Position numbers and translations under genes: made by a program
Shown: in pieces, positions 22,603-28,860 of the stretch
Layout: each line of letters starts with the position of its first letter
Position numbering within the stretch: the stretch's first letter is position 1
Notes under the pieces: generated by a model
The model's input: only the letters and a program-made list of their open reading frames with translations
The model's database searches: none
Told to the model about the DNA's origin: nothing
From: JAKLKS01 sp964370855
GTDB lineage: Bacteria; Planctomycetota; JAJSAM01; JAKLKS01
Direction: 5' to 3'
DNA: 36,331 nucleotides
Assembly: GCA_964370855.1 (NCBI GenBank)
Contig: CAYJMF010000045.1
Location: 1-36,331 of the forward strand

Positions 22603-23361
22603 TCAGAGGTTCTTGTGCTCCCATGGCCCGGAGGGAACGCGATAGGTCCAGCGGACGAGCCTCATGAACCCGGGGCACTCGATGAAGTGGAGGAGGATGA
22701 CGCCGTCCCGCTCCTCGCATGCCAGTCCGTCCGCGCTGCGCTTGAGGAGCGGGGGCAGGTTGCCGAGCCGGGGGAGAAGGTCCTCGATGTCGGTGACGGG
22801 CCGTCCTGCGGACTTCGATGCTTTCCCCACCTCGACAGCCACGGCTTCGACGAACTCCCTGGCGCGCCTCAGTTCCCCGCGGTGGAACCAGTCGTGGAGC
22901 GGGATGGAGACGGCAAGTACGCCGAGGAAAAGAGAGGTCGTGAAGAGGGCGCTCGCGGATCCGCGGAAGAACCTCCCCCATCCAGGGCTATCTCGATGGT
23001 GGCGACATACGAGGCCTGTCACGAATGCCGGAACGACCCCATAGAGCAAGGCAATGAGGACGGTGAAGGTCAAGTCGGGCAGGAAAGGCAGTCCCTCGTC
23101 CACCCTCCCCAACCACGCGAGCGTGACGGCGACCCCGGCGCCTGCAAACAGGCCAATGAACGCCAGGAGGAAACCCCGCCTTCGCGGCGCGAGGCCGACG
23201 AGGATGCTGGCGGAGACGAAGGACTGGAGGAGCCAGCACCCGACGAAGCCCCACACCTTGAGTTGCCTCCACCCCCACCGCGAGCCCAGGTAGGACCCGA
23301 CGAGCAGGAGGCAGCCAAGGAGAATGAGGGACGCTGCCCGAACACGGCGACGCGGTTCCAT
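22603..23361 (-). CDS. Polytopic membrane protein with a soluble C-terminal domain, unknown function
   Basis: This 252-residue protein has five predicted membrane helices (about 9-27, 35-58, 63-85, 97-119 and 136-154), then a soluble domain of about 95 residues (156-252). That domain starts with an amphipathic helix (RREL..AREFVEAVAVEVGK) and ends in a short beta-rich part (GVILLHFIECPG). The domain after the helices resembles pilin-like or small sensory domains in layout only. No catalytic motif is visible. There is no good ribosome binding site at ATG 23361, so the start is by length and helix position. It is one of a string of single hypothetical genes on the minus strand. Confidence 0.6.
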   Translation of the reverse strand: MEPRRRVRAASLILLGCLLLVGSYLGSRWGWRQLKVWGFVGCWLLQSFVSASILVGLAPRRRGFLLAFIGLFAGAGVAVTLAWLGRVDEGLPFLPDLTFTVLIALLYGVVPAFVTGLVCRHHRDSPGWGRFFRGSASALFTTSLFLGVLAVSIPLHDWFHRGELRRAREFVEAVAVEVGKASKSAGRPVTDIEDLLPRLGNLPPLLKRSADGLACEERDGVILLHFIECPGFMRLVRWTYRVPSGPWEHKNL

Positions 23362-23443
23362 CGAGGGCGAGTCTAGCCCGGGGTGGCTCCCATGAACTCG
23401 TCAGTCTCCGGTCCGCGCATCCCCTGGGTCGACTCTCGCCCCG

Positions 23444-24093
23444 TCAGGTGCCGCTCTCGGGAGGCCACTCCTCCCGACGGATCTCCGGCCAGACCGGTTC
23501 CCCGAGCCACGCGCCTGCTCGCAGCAGGAGGGCATGCCCGACGGCGCTGCGCACGGGGACGCGTGTCACCCTGGAGACCTCGGGCCCGGCACCACGCGCC
23601 ACGGAGTCCCCGAATCCCGCGGCGGTCACCGCCCGCCGGCGGTCGGGGGATTCGCCCCCTTCCACCAACGTGTGGAATACCGCCACCAGCGCCCGGAGGG
23701 CGTGTCGACGGGGTCCGCATCCGCGCGGTACAGGTTCCGCCGGTCCTCATACTTCATGTGCCCGAGAGGATCGCCCGCCACCCGGTCCCTCAGGCGCTGA
23801 AGGGCCGTGGGCGTCTGCTGCCCCTTCGGGACGATGGCCACGAAGGGGGTCCTTCGGCGCCCCCCGATCGCGGTCTCCCCGACTCCCACGCAGACCACCT
23901 CCACGGGAGGAGGGCCGTCCGGGGAAGTCCGGATGTCCCCCGGGGTCCCGCCCTCGAGCATCCAGACGTCGGCAGGAGGCGGCGCCGCCCAGCGGTTCGG
24001 GGCTCTGGATCGCGTCCACAGGCCGAACGCCGCGGCGCAGAGGAGCAAGGCCGCGAACAGCGTCCAGAGCAGCCCGCGGGAGGGGCGCTTCAT
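23444..24093 (-). pseudogene. Frameshifted membrane-anchored protein, unknown function
   Basis: The reading begins at ATG 24093 (AGGA seven bases upstream) with an N-terminal anchor (LLWTLFAALLLCAAAFGLWT). It continues convincingly for 128 residues to ...YRADADP, then decays into Trp/Arg-rich text and stops at 23626. The neighbouring frame carries on sensibly from that point (RRHALRALVAVFHTLVEGGE ... PEIRREEWPPESGT) to TGA at 23444. One missing base in the GGGG run at 23710-23713 would join them into a protein of about 216 residues. The cause may be a real mutation or a sequencing error. The soluble part has no motif I recognise, and its residues VPKGQQTPTALQRL suggest a pilin- or type-II-secretion-like C-terminal part, but only weakly. 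Confidence 0.55.
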
Positions 24094-24678
24094 GGAGGAA
24101 TCCTAGTGCGCGAACACCATGGCGAGTTGCGCATTCCCTGGCGTCCGGGTCACAAACATCCCTTCATGATCGAGCCTCCGCACGGACCGGGCCACGGGCA
24201 TGTCACCGCCCCGATTCCGCGGCCTTCTGGCCCGCCTCCGGGCCGGGCTCCGCGCGTTTGTCCTGAGCGACGGGCTAGGGGATTGATGCTGGCGGCGCCG
24301 CTGGAGCGCCTGAATGGCCCCGGGCTCCATGCCCCCGGCATAGCGCCTTTCACCGGGGAACTGCCCCTGCCTGTCTCGGGATGGACCTGCCTCGGCATGG
24401 CTCGGCTCGCACAGCACTGTACGACGCATGATCCGTCACCGGACGGTGCAGCCGGATAGTCTCCTTCTCGGGCAGGAGGGATTCTCGGTGACCTGTCCGT
24501 CGCCGTCCCCCCTTCATTCCTGGGAGTAGACATCGTGGGGCGTGGCAGTCGGTTTGGGAGGTGGAATGTCTGCCCCCTGCCCCCTGCCCCCTGCCCCCGT
24601 CCTCCCGGGGGCGGGGGACCAACCTGGGTGACGTTGCGCGAGGCGTGGTTCTGGACAAGACCACGAAACGACAATCCG
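24094..24678. other. Gene-poor spacer with heptamer repeat
   Basis: These 585 bases hold no convincing gene. Reading leftward, about 33 codons just upstream of the anchor-protein gene (ending TAG at 24103) look coding (GGDMPVARSVRRL..., MFVTRTPGNAQLAMVFAH), which may be a gene remnant. A four-copy TGCCCCC heptamer lies at 24571-24598. Otherwise I see nothing. Confidence 0.5.
24571..24598. repeat. TGCCCCC tandem heptamer, four copies
   Basis: Four exact copies of TGCCCCC run head to tail, followed by a G/C-rich palindromic stretch (CCTCCCGGGGGCGGGGG). Such heptamers are typical variable-number repeats of intergenic DNA. The repeat lies 80 bases downstream of the stop of the zinc-ribbon membrane protein gene at 24679. 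Confidence 0.85.
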
Positions 24679-25137
24679 TCACCGCGAGCGTATCCCGTGA
24701 GAAGCCAGCGCGATGATCCCCCAGACGATGACCCCGGACGCGATGGACACTACGGCCGAACAGGCACGCAGGTACTTTCGAAAGGAACCGGGATCTCCGC
24801 GGCGATGGGCTTTGAAGCTCCCCCTCATCAGGACCCACGTGGTGATGGCTATTGCCCAGGCGAGCATGTTGCCGACAGGGCCCTCCGCGACTCCCCACCC
24901 CGCACCCAGGGTCTTGAGGATGCCAATCAACCCCGCGGGGAGGAACCCCAGGCAGAGGAGGCACCACGCGACCGCAGTTCCGTGGACGATCCACCCGAGG
25001 GCCCCCAGGTGCTTCCCCTCTGCAGCCACCTCAGTCGAGTCAATACGAGCGGCCGTGGCCGCTATCTCGCAGTTCAAGCACGGGGACCCTGGAGGTTCCA
25101 GTTCCGAGCCGCACCTATCGCAGTACTCCGAGGTCAT
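24679..25137 (-). CDS. Zinc-ribbon membrane protein, unknown function (paralogue-like to 26281-26832)
   Basis: This 152-residue protein begins with a zinc ribbon (Cys6, Cys9, Cys20, Cys23: YCDRCGSE...SPCLNCE) typical of short zinc_ribbon_2/DZR modules. A short linker follows, then three predicted membrane helices (about 48-76, 88-105 and 125-146). The cytoplasmic N-terminal ribbon plus membrane bundle is a common layout of uncharacterised proteins. The same four cysteine positions occur in the protein at 26281-26832, suggesting shared ancestry of at least the N-terminus. Upstream lies a 433-base spacer containing two hairpins and a repeat. No convincing ribosome binding site is seen at the ATG. 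Confidence 0.65.
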   Translation of the reverse strand: MTSEYCDRCGSELEPPGSPCLNCEIAATAARIDSTEVAAEGKHLGALGWIVHGTAVAWCLLCLGFLPAGLIGILKTLGAGWGVAEGPVGNMLAWAIAITTWVLMRGSFKAHRRGDPGSFRKYLRACSAVVSIASGVIVWGIIALASHGIRSR

Positions 25138-25310
25138 GCGACGCTGAGTGTGCCTCGAATCAGTCTGTCTTCCACCACAGATCCACGTTCCTCCGGCGCC
25201 CTCCTCCTGTTGCCACCTACGTCCTTCACCACCAAGAGTCTGAGAGCGGAATCCGGCGCCGGTATGCCGGGGCGCGTTAACCGAGAGCAGAGCCCCCGCG
25301 CCGTCCGTAA

Positions 25311-25435
25311 AGTATCACAAAGAGATACACGCAGAAGGCGGCCACGGGTCGCGAGTTGCGGCGCCGCGCCGGGGTTGTTAACCGCCGCGGCCGCTTTCCG
25401 TAAGAGGGTCGCGAGTGGTGTTGGCTCCCCACTCG
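25311..25435. repeat. Diverged direct repeat, copy A
   Basis: The first 41 bases (25311-25351) match 27614-27654 at about 35 of 41 positions, including GAGATACACGC and CCACGGGTCG. A second conserved block, TTGGCTCCCCAC at 25421, lies exactly 110 bases from the start, as in the other copy. The middle has diverged. Read leftward, both first blocks can be translated as R-P-V-A-x-F-x-V-Y-L, so the repeat may carry a decayed coding segment. Confidence 0.65.
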
Positions 25436-25444
25436 CAACCCTCT
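25403..25444. repeat. Imperfect hairpin 1 of a related pair
   Basis: The left arm AGAGGGTCGCGAGTGG (25403-25418) pairs with 25429-25444 at 15 of 16 positions across a 10-nt loop. The arm nearly repeats that of the second hairpin at 25532. It may be a terminator or a REP-like element. Confidence 0.65.
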
Positions 25445-25531
25445 TCATAACCACTCTCTCCTCTTGTGGTCAGAGGAGCGTTGGATCTACTACGGGTAGT
25501 GGCATCGGGCGGGGGATTCGGACGCCGCTTC

Positions 25532-25575
25532 CGTAAGAGGGTTGCGAGTGGGGGCCCACCTGCAACACCCTTACG
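25532..25575. repeat. Imperfect hairpin 2 of a related pair, overlapping a stop codon
   Basis: The arms 25532-25552 and 25555-25575 pair at 17 of 21 positions. The right arm overlaps the TAA stop (25571-25573) of the leftward phosphatase gene, so this is also a likely transcript-end structure for that gene. The left arm CCGTAAGAGGGTTGCGAGTG nearly repeats 25399-25418. Confidence 0.65.
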
Positions 25576-26272
25576 AAGTGCGCTCAGCCGGGCCTCCCGG
25601 CCCGCGGAGACTGGCTTCAATGGACCGCACGTAGGTCTGTTGGACGGAGGACATCCGGGCACCCGGGCGCACATCGAGGACGAGCCGTTCCGCCGACTCT
25701 GCATCCGCGGCCCAGCCACGCTGCAATGCGAGGCAGGAGGCGACCAAAGCGGTTCGCCCGTGGCCCTGGGCGCAGTGGATCAGGACCGTCCCCTCGCCAT
25801 CCGGCAACGCGGAGAGGACGGATTCAAGGGTGGGTTGATCTGGCACGGAGCCATCCAGGATCGGGAACGAGACATACCGGCGGTCTGCGATCACAGGCCG
25901 GGGCTCTGGGAACTCGGCCGTCAGGTCCAGCACGCACGCTACGCCTTCGGGCACCTCGCCGGGCAGAAGCCGGCGACTCAGGATTACGCTCGCGTTCAGC
26001 CGATCCCACGGGCGCTCCTTCGAAATCAGCCTGGCGACGTGCCATGTCAACCATGTCATGCCGGAGTAGGGCGCGAGGACGAGCGAGGGGAGTTTGGCGA
26101 GGGTTCCATCCGGCCGCTTGCCGAGGGCGCGGGGCCTCCGACTCGCGTAGCAGAAGGAGACCAGAAGGAACGAGGTTCCACTCCACGCGGGGAGCCAGCC
26201 CCATGCACCGGCCAGAGGGGTCAGGGCAAGCAGGGCGAGACCAACGACGAGGAGCTTGGCGGCCATGGGCAT
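25571..26272 (-). CDS. Membrane-tethered dual-specificity protein phosphatase
   Basis: This 233-residue protein starts at ATG 26272. An earlier GTG at 26278 is possible, and the frame is open further upstream only because it reads through the previous gene. Two hydrophobic segments (about 5-24 and 28-42) should anchor it. The C-terminal domain holds the cysteine-phosphatase loop HCAQGHGRT (166-174): nucleophile Cys167 and Arg173 in the CX5R(S/T) signature. Asp140 in FPILDGSVPD is a candidate general acid. The family (DSP/PTP) removes phosphate from Tyr, Ser/Thr, lipids or RNA. The N-terminal anchor and the segment KLPSLVLAPYSGMTW resemble inner-membrane phosphatases of inositol- or PTPMT-like type, so a phospholipid substrate is as likely as protein. 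The upstream gene ends 8 bp before the start, so they form a pair. Confidence 0.8.
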   Translation of the reverse strand: MPMAAKLLVVGLALLALTPLAGAWGWLPAWSGTSFLLVSFCYASRRPRALGKRPDGTLAKLPSLVLAPYSGMTWLTWHVARLISKERPWDRLNASVILSRRLLPGEVPEGVACVLDLTAEFPEPRPVIADRRYVSFPILDGSVPDQPTLESVLSALPDGEGTVLIHCAQGHGRTALVASCLALQRGWAADAESAERLVLDVRPGARMSSVQQTYVRSIEASLRGPGGPAERTS

Positions 26273-26280
26273 GGTCACGC

Positions 26281-26832
26281 TCAGAAGAGTCCGTACCTGA
26301 GTCCCTGAACAAGCGCGACTGCCAATGCAAGCGCGAGGGGCGCACCAAGGATGACCTTCCACTTCAAGGGGACACGGGAGTCCTGCTCGCGAGGTAGTCC
26401 GCCCTCCCAGAGGAAGATCACGTACATGCCCCAGACTAGGATGCCCCACATGGAGAGAAGGCCGCCGAGGCGATAGACCGCTCTCTGCCACTCGCCTGCG
26501 AGGCAGGCCGCCCCGATGGCGAACATGACCCCAAGGCTTGCCAGTGCGCCAAGCATGAACCAGATGATGAAGATGCCTGCGGCCTTGGTGTTCGGCGGGT
26601 TCTTGAGCGACTCCATGTAGCCGGTGACGAGGTCCTCGGGCAGGGCGGGAGTGCCACCGGAACGAATCTCCGCCCCTGCAGAATCCAAGGCGGCGGGCGA
26701 GAGGTGGTGGTCAGAGAGGACAATCGAACGCGCCTGGTCCTCGTTCGACTTCGGGTCGAAGTTGCACTCTGGGCAGGGGGTGAGTGCGCCTACCTTCCCT
26801 GCCGCGCACCGGATGCAGATAGCCCTGGTCAT
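26281..26832 (-). CDS. Zinc-ribbon membrane protein, unknown function
   Basis: This 183-residue protein has an N-terminal zinc ribbon with Cys6, Cys9, Cys20 and Cys23 (ICIRCAAGK...TPCPECN), the same positions as in the 24679 protein. A polar, partly helical stretch (28-82) leads to three membrane helices (about 84-110, 118-142 and 157-178). The protein is probably a membrane-bound adaptor or scaffold, but no function is known. Its stop is 8 bp before the phosphatase start, so both are likely one transcript. The next upstream gene ends 27 bp before its ATG (26832). Confidence 0.65.
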   Translation of the reverse strand: MTRAICIRCAAGKVGALTPCPECNFDPKSNEDQARSIVLSDHHLSPAALDSAGAEIRSGGTPALPEDLVTGYMESLKNPPNTKAAGIFIIWFMLGALASLGVMFAIGAACLAGEWQRAVYRLGGLLSMWGILVWGMYVIFLWEGGLPREQDSRVPLKWKVILGAPLALALAVALVQGLRYGLF

Positions 26833-26859
26833 GACCTGGCCCCAACCCTCATCGGCCTC

Positions 26860-27390
26860 TCAATGGGAGACCCAGCGGAGGAAACACGCCGTGCCAACGA
26901 CAGCCTGCGTCAGCCCGAGGATCGCGGCCAGTGGTCGGATGAAGGGGAAACCGGACACCTGATACATGAAGTAGATCGACAGCAAGCAGGCGACGACAGC
27001 CACCGCAGACAGCGGAGGCACCAGGGTGTTCGACAACAATAGGAGAATCGGTGAGCCAATGAACACCGTTGACAGCGACGCAGCGTAGAGGTCGAACGGT
27101 ACCTGCGCCAAGAGTCGGTTCCACAAGCACGCCGGGCGCACCTCCTCGATCTGCGACACCTCGAAGCGAAGTGGGAACTCCTCGACTCGACGTCGTACGT
27201 GGACTCCGACGCAGTTCCCTTCCGAGTTCACGACGAGGATCCCATCCCACGCGCCGCCCACCTTGACGTCGATGTACCGCAGGCCGTCGGGCGCCGTTGG
27301 CGGCAGGCGCGCGATGAGTTCGTCTGCCAGTCGGAACGGGTACTTGGTCATCAGTAACTCCGTCGGCCGAGTGCCGTGACTCAAGTTCAT
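26860..27390 (-). CDS. Membrane protein with soluble N-terminal domain, unknown function
   Basis: This 176-residue protein starts at ATG 27390 with GGAGG nine bases upstream; an ATG at codon 14 (27351), also with GGAG, is a second choice. Residues 14-95 form a mixed alpha/beta soluble domain (MTKYPFRLADELIARLPPT, YIDVKVGGAWDGILVVNSEG). It ends in two or three membrane helices (about 104-122, 125-143 and 148-172). There is no zinc ribbon. The gene is the first of a probable three-gene unit with the zinc-ribbon and phosphatase genes. Confidence 0.65.
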   Translation of the reverse strand: MNLSHGTRPTELLMTKYPFRLADELIARLPPTAPDGLRYIDVKVGGAWDGILVVNSEGNCVGVHVRRRVEEFPLRFEVSQIEEVRPACLWNRLLAQVPFDLYAASLSTVFIGSPILLLLSNTLVPPLSAVAVVACLLSIYFMYQVSGFPFIRPLAAILGLTQAVVGTACFLRWVSH

Positions 27391-27613
27391 ACTTTACCGC
27401 CTCCGTTCCCCATGGCCCGCTGCCGAGGGACCACCGCCCCATTCGGACGATTCGACTGTCCTGACCCGGGGTAGTGCAAGTGCGCGTTCTCGCGGCCTGC
27501 ACCGTTAACCCGATCGCCAACTCTCGCGAGAGTCGAGAGAGTGTGAGATCGCGGTGTGGCGCTCTCGGGCCGGAGGCGCGCCGACGGGCGACTCTCTCGT
27601 ACCGCCGACGGAC

Positions 27614-27738
27614 AGTAGCACGAGGAGATACACGCTGAAGAGGGCCACGGGTCGAGGGATGGGGCGTCGGCGCGAGAGGGGCGCGGGGCGCGCCTGCGTT
27701 CACCCGCGGATGGCCGCCCCGAGTTGGCTCCCCACCCG
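27614..27738. repeat. Diverged direct repeat, copy B
   Basis: Partner of 25311-25435, same orientation, offset 2303 bases. The first 41 bases match at about 35 positions. The block TTGGCTCCCCAC at 27724 is exactly 110 bases from the start, as in copy A. The two copies bracket the phosphatase/zinc-ribbon/membrane-protein unit. Copy B overlaps the tRNA-like relic. Confidence 0.65.
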
Positions 27739-27770
27739 AGTCTCGAACCTGGACCCCTCCGGTGAACACA
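27725..27770 (-). pseudogene. tRNA 3'-half relic, resembling tRNA-Asn(GTT)
   Basis: Read leftward this stretch resembles the second half of a bacterial tRNA. It has GTT in the anticodon position (27765-27767), then CACCGGAGGGG, a B-box GGTTCGAGACT (10 of 11 to consensus), and an acceptor 3' strand ending GGGGAGCCA (CCA at 27725-27727). The T-stem has one mismatch and the anticodon stem is poorly paired. No 5' half is present. It may be the footprint of an integrase target site or a decayed tRNA gene. Confidence 0.4.
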
Positions 27771-27803
27771 CGCGACCCGGGCCCGGGGACGTAGGAGAGT
27801 TCC

Positions 27804-27960
27804 CTACGGTGGAGACGCCGCCCGGGGCGGGACCCTACCGGCTCCCTTCTCCGCCGCCGAGGCCGCATCGTCGAAGAGGGACTTCACCTCCTCGAAGAGC
27901 AGGATGGGGAGAGCATGCCGGACGGTGCCGGCGCCGCATCGGACCTCGACACGGGGGGCG
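27804..27960 (-). pseudogene. Coding-like C-terminal fragment
   Basis: In one minus-strand frame this stretch reads like real protein (VEVRCGAGTVRHALPILLFE, then EVKSLFDDAASAAEKGAG), with high GC at third positions and no usable start of its own. It follows the lipoprotein gene in another frame. It may be a remnant of a deleted gene or the end of a frameshifted one. Confidence 0.3.
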
Positions 27961-27981
27961 GGAGCCCCGGCGGAGCCGGGC

Positions 27982-28551
27982 TCAACGCCTCGCCCCGCAG
28001 GAGATCTCGACGGGCTCCGACCGCACGGCGCCGACGAAGACGCCGGCGGGCCAGTCCCCCCGGCGCGGCTCCTCCTCGCTCGGGATGTGGAGGAAGGGCC
28101 CCGGGTAGTCCCCCGCACGGACCTCGTACCGCAGCCGCACGCGGTACCGGCCCGCCTCCGACGGAAAGACCGGGGCGGCCACCCGCATCGTCGCCTCGCC
28201 CCCGGCGGGGACCACGACCCGCGTCCGATCCGTGTACTCCCCGCCGCAGTTCCCGCAACTCCCCGTGAGCCCGGGGACCGGGCCCAGGTAGGGGAGCTGC
28301 AGGACCTCGAATTCGAAGGAGGGGGGGACCCGGCCGTCCGTGGAGCCGTCCTGCGGCAGGTACACGGAGAGAGGCGCCGGCCCCGGGTTGCGGAAGACCG
28401 CGTCGAACACCAGGATCTCCCCGGCCCGCGCATCCGTCCGCGCGTCCGAGATCCGCAGCTCGAGCGCCGGCGGCGGGGCCTGCGGCTCCCGCGCGGCGCA
28501 GGACGCGAACAACGCGGCGAGGCAGAGACCCGGCACGATTCCGGCTTGCAT
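27982..28551 (-). CDS. Putative lipoprotein, unknown function
   Basis: This 189-residue protein starts at ATG 28551 with a strong GGGGAGG six bases upstream. The N-terminus is a short signal ending LFASC, a weak lipobox with Cys18 as the lipid-attachment candidate, so I predict an outer- or inner-membrane lipoprotein. The mature part (residues 26-186) is beta-rich, with alternating hydrophobic strands (ALELRISDARTDARAGEILV, FDAVFRNPGPAPLSVYLP, YRVRLRYEVRAGDYPG), in the style of a single Ig-like or intracellular-proteinase-inhibitor fold. There is a CGNCGG motif at 98-103, possibly a disulfide. No enzyme motif is visible. Confidence 0.7.
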   Translation of the reverse strand: MQAGIVPGLCLAALFASCAAREPQAPPPALELRISDARTDARAGEILVFDAVFRNPGPAPLSVYLPQDGSTDGRVPPSFEFEVLQLPYLGPVPGLTGSCGNCGGEYTDRTRVVVPAGGEATMRVAAPVFPSEAGRYRVRLRYEVRAGDYPGPFLHIPSEEEPRRGDWPAGVFVGAVRSEPVEISCGARR

Positions 28552-28860
28552 GGCGGTCCTCCCCGGACACCGGATCAGACGCGACCGGACGTCCCGCGGT
28601 TCCGGGATTCCGGCCGGCGGCGTGTGCGGTTCCCGGTGGGCGGCCCCCCCCCCTCCCCCCCGGAACGGCGGCAGGGGCGCACCATGGTCCGGACAGCCAC
28701 GACATGGCCCGCCCGCCCGGAGTGGCGCGCCGGGTGTCGGGGCCCGGCGCCCCGGCCCCCCGGCCCCGGGCGCCTAGCCCCGAAAAAATAACCCCCGATA
28801 ACNNNNNNNNNNGGCGCCCCGCGGGCCGCCCCCGCGGGGCCCCGGTCCGAGTCGCCGCTA
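28552..28860. other. Poor-quality spacer with scaffold gap
   Basis: This 309-base stretch holds poly-C (28643-28661), C/G palindromes near 28740-28775, an A-rich patch and ten Ns (28803-28812). The Ns are a scaffold gap of unknown length, so linkage between the regions left and right of it is not proved by sequence. No gene is seen. Confidence 0.8.

Larger units (their letters stand above)
25138..25570. other. Repeat-rich spacer
   Basis: No gene is evident in these 433 bases. They hold one copy of a diverged direct repeat (25311-25435; partner at 27614-27738) and two related imperfect hairpins (25403-25444 and 25532-25575). Three GTTAAC or near-GTTAAC sites mark the spacer. It is more AT-rich and more structured than the genes around it. 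Confidence 0.7.
27391..27981. other. Gene-poor spacer with repeat copy B and a tRNA-like relic
   Basis: About 590 bases without a clear gene. They contain the second copy of the diverged direct repeat (27614-27738), a degenerate tRNA 3' half (27725-27770), a small hairpin (arms 27790-27795 and 27803-27808) and a coding-like fragment on the minus strand (27804-27960). A GA-rich patch with several GAGAG motifs lies at 27530-27565. Confidence 0.55.

Noticed and set aside
24150..24674. 174-codon minus-strand frame over the heptamer repeat
   Set aside because: Its composition (Pro, Gly, Arg, Ser), lack of ribosome binding site and reading through the tandem repeat argue against a gene.
27725..27800. 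Complete tRNA gene
   Set aside because: The 5' acceptor strand and D-arm are absent and the anticodon stem does not pair. Only a 3' half is supported.
25138..27990. Integron with attC sites
   Set aside because: The gene order (small hypothetical genes on one strand with hairpins between) looks suggestive, but the GTTAAC sites do not fit the attC core GTTRRRY/RYYYAAC, hairpins are not present between every gene, and no integron integrase is seen.
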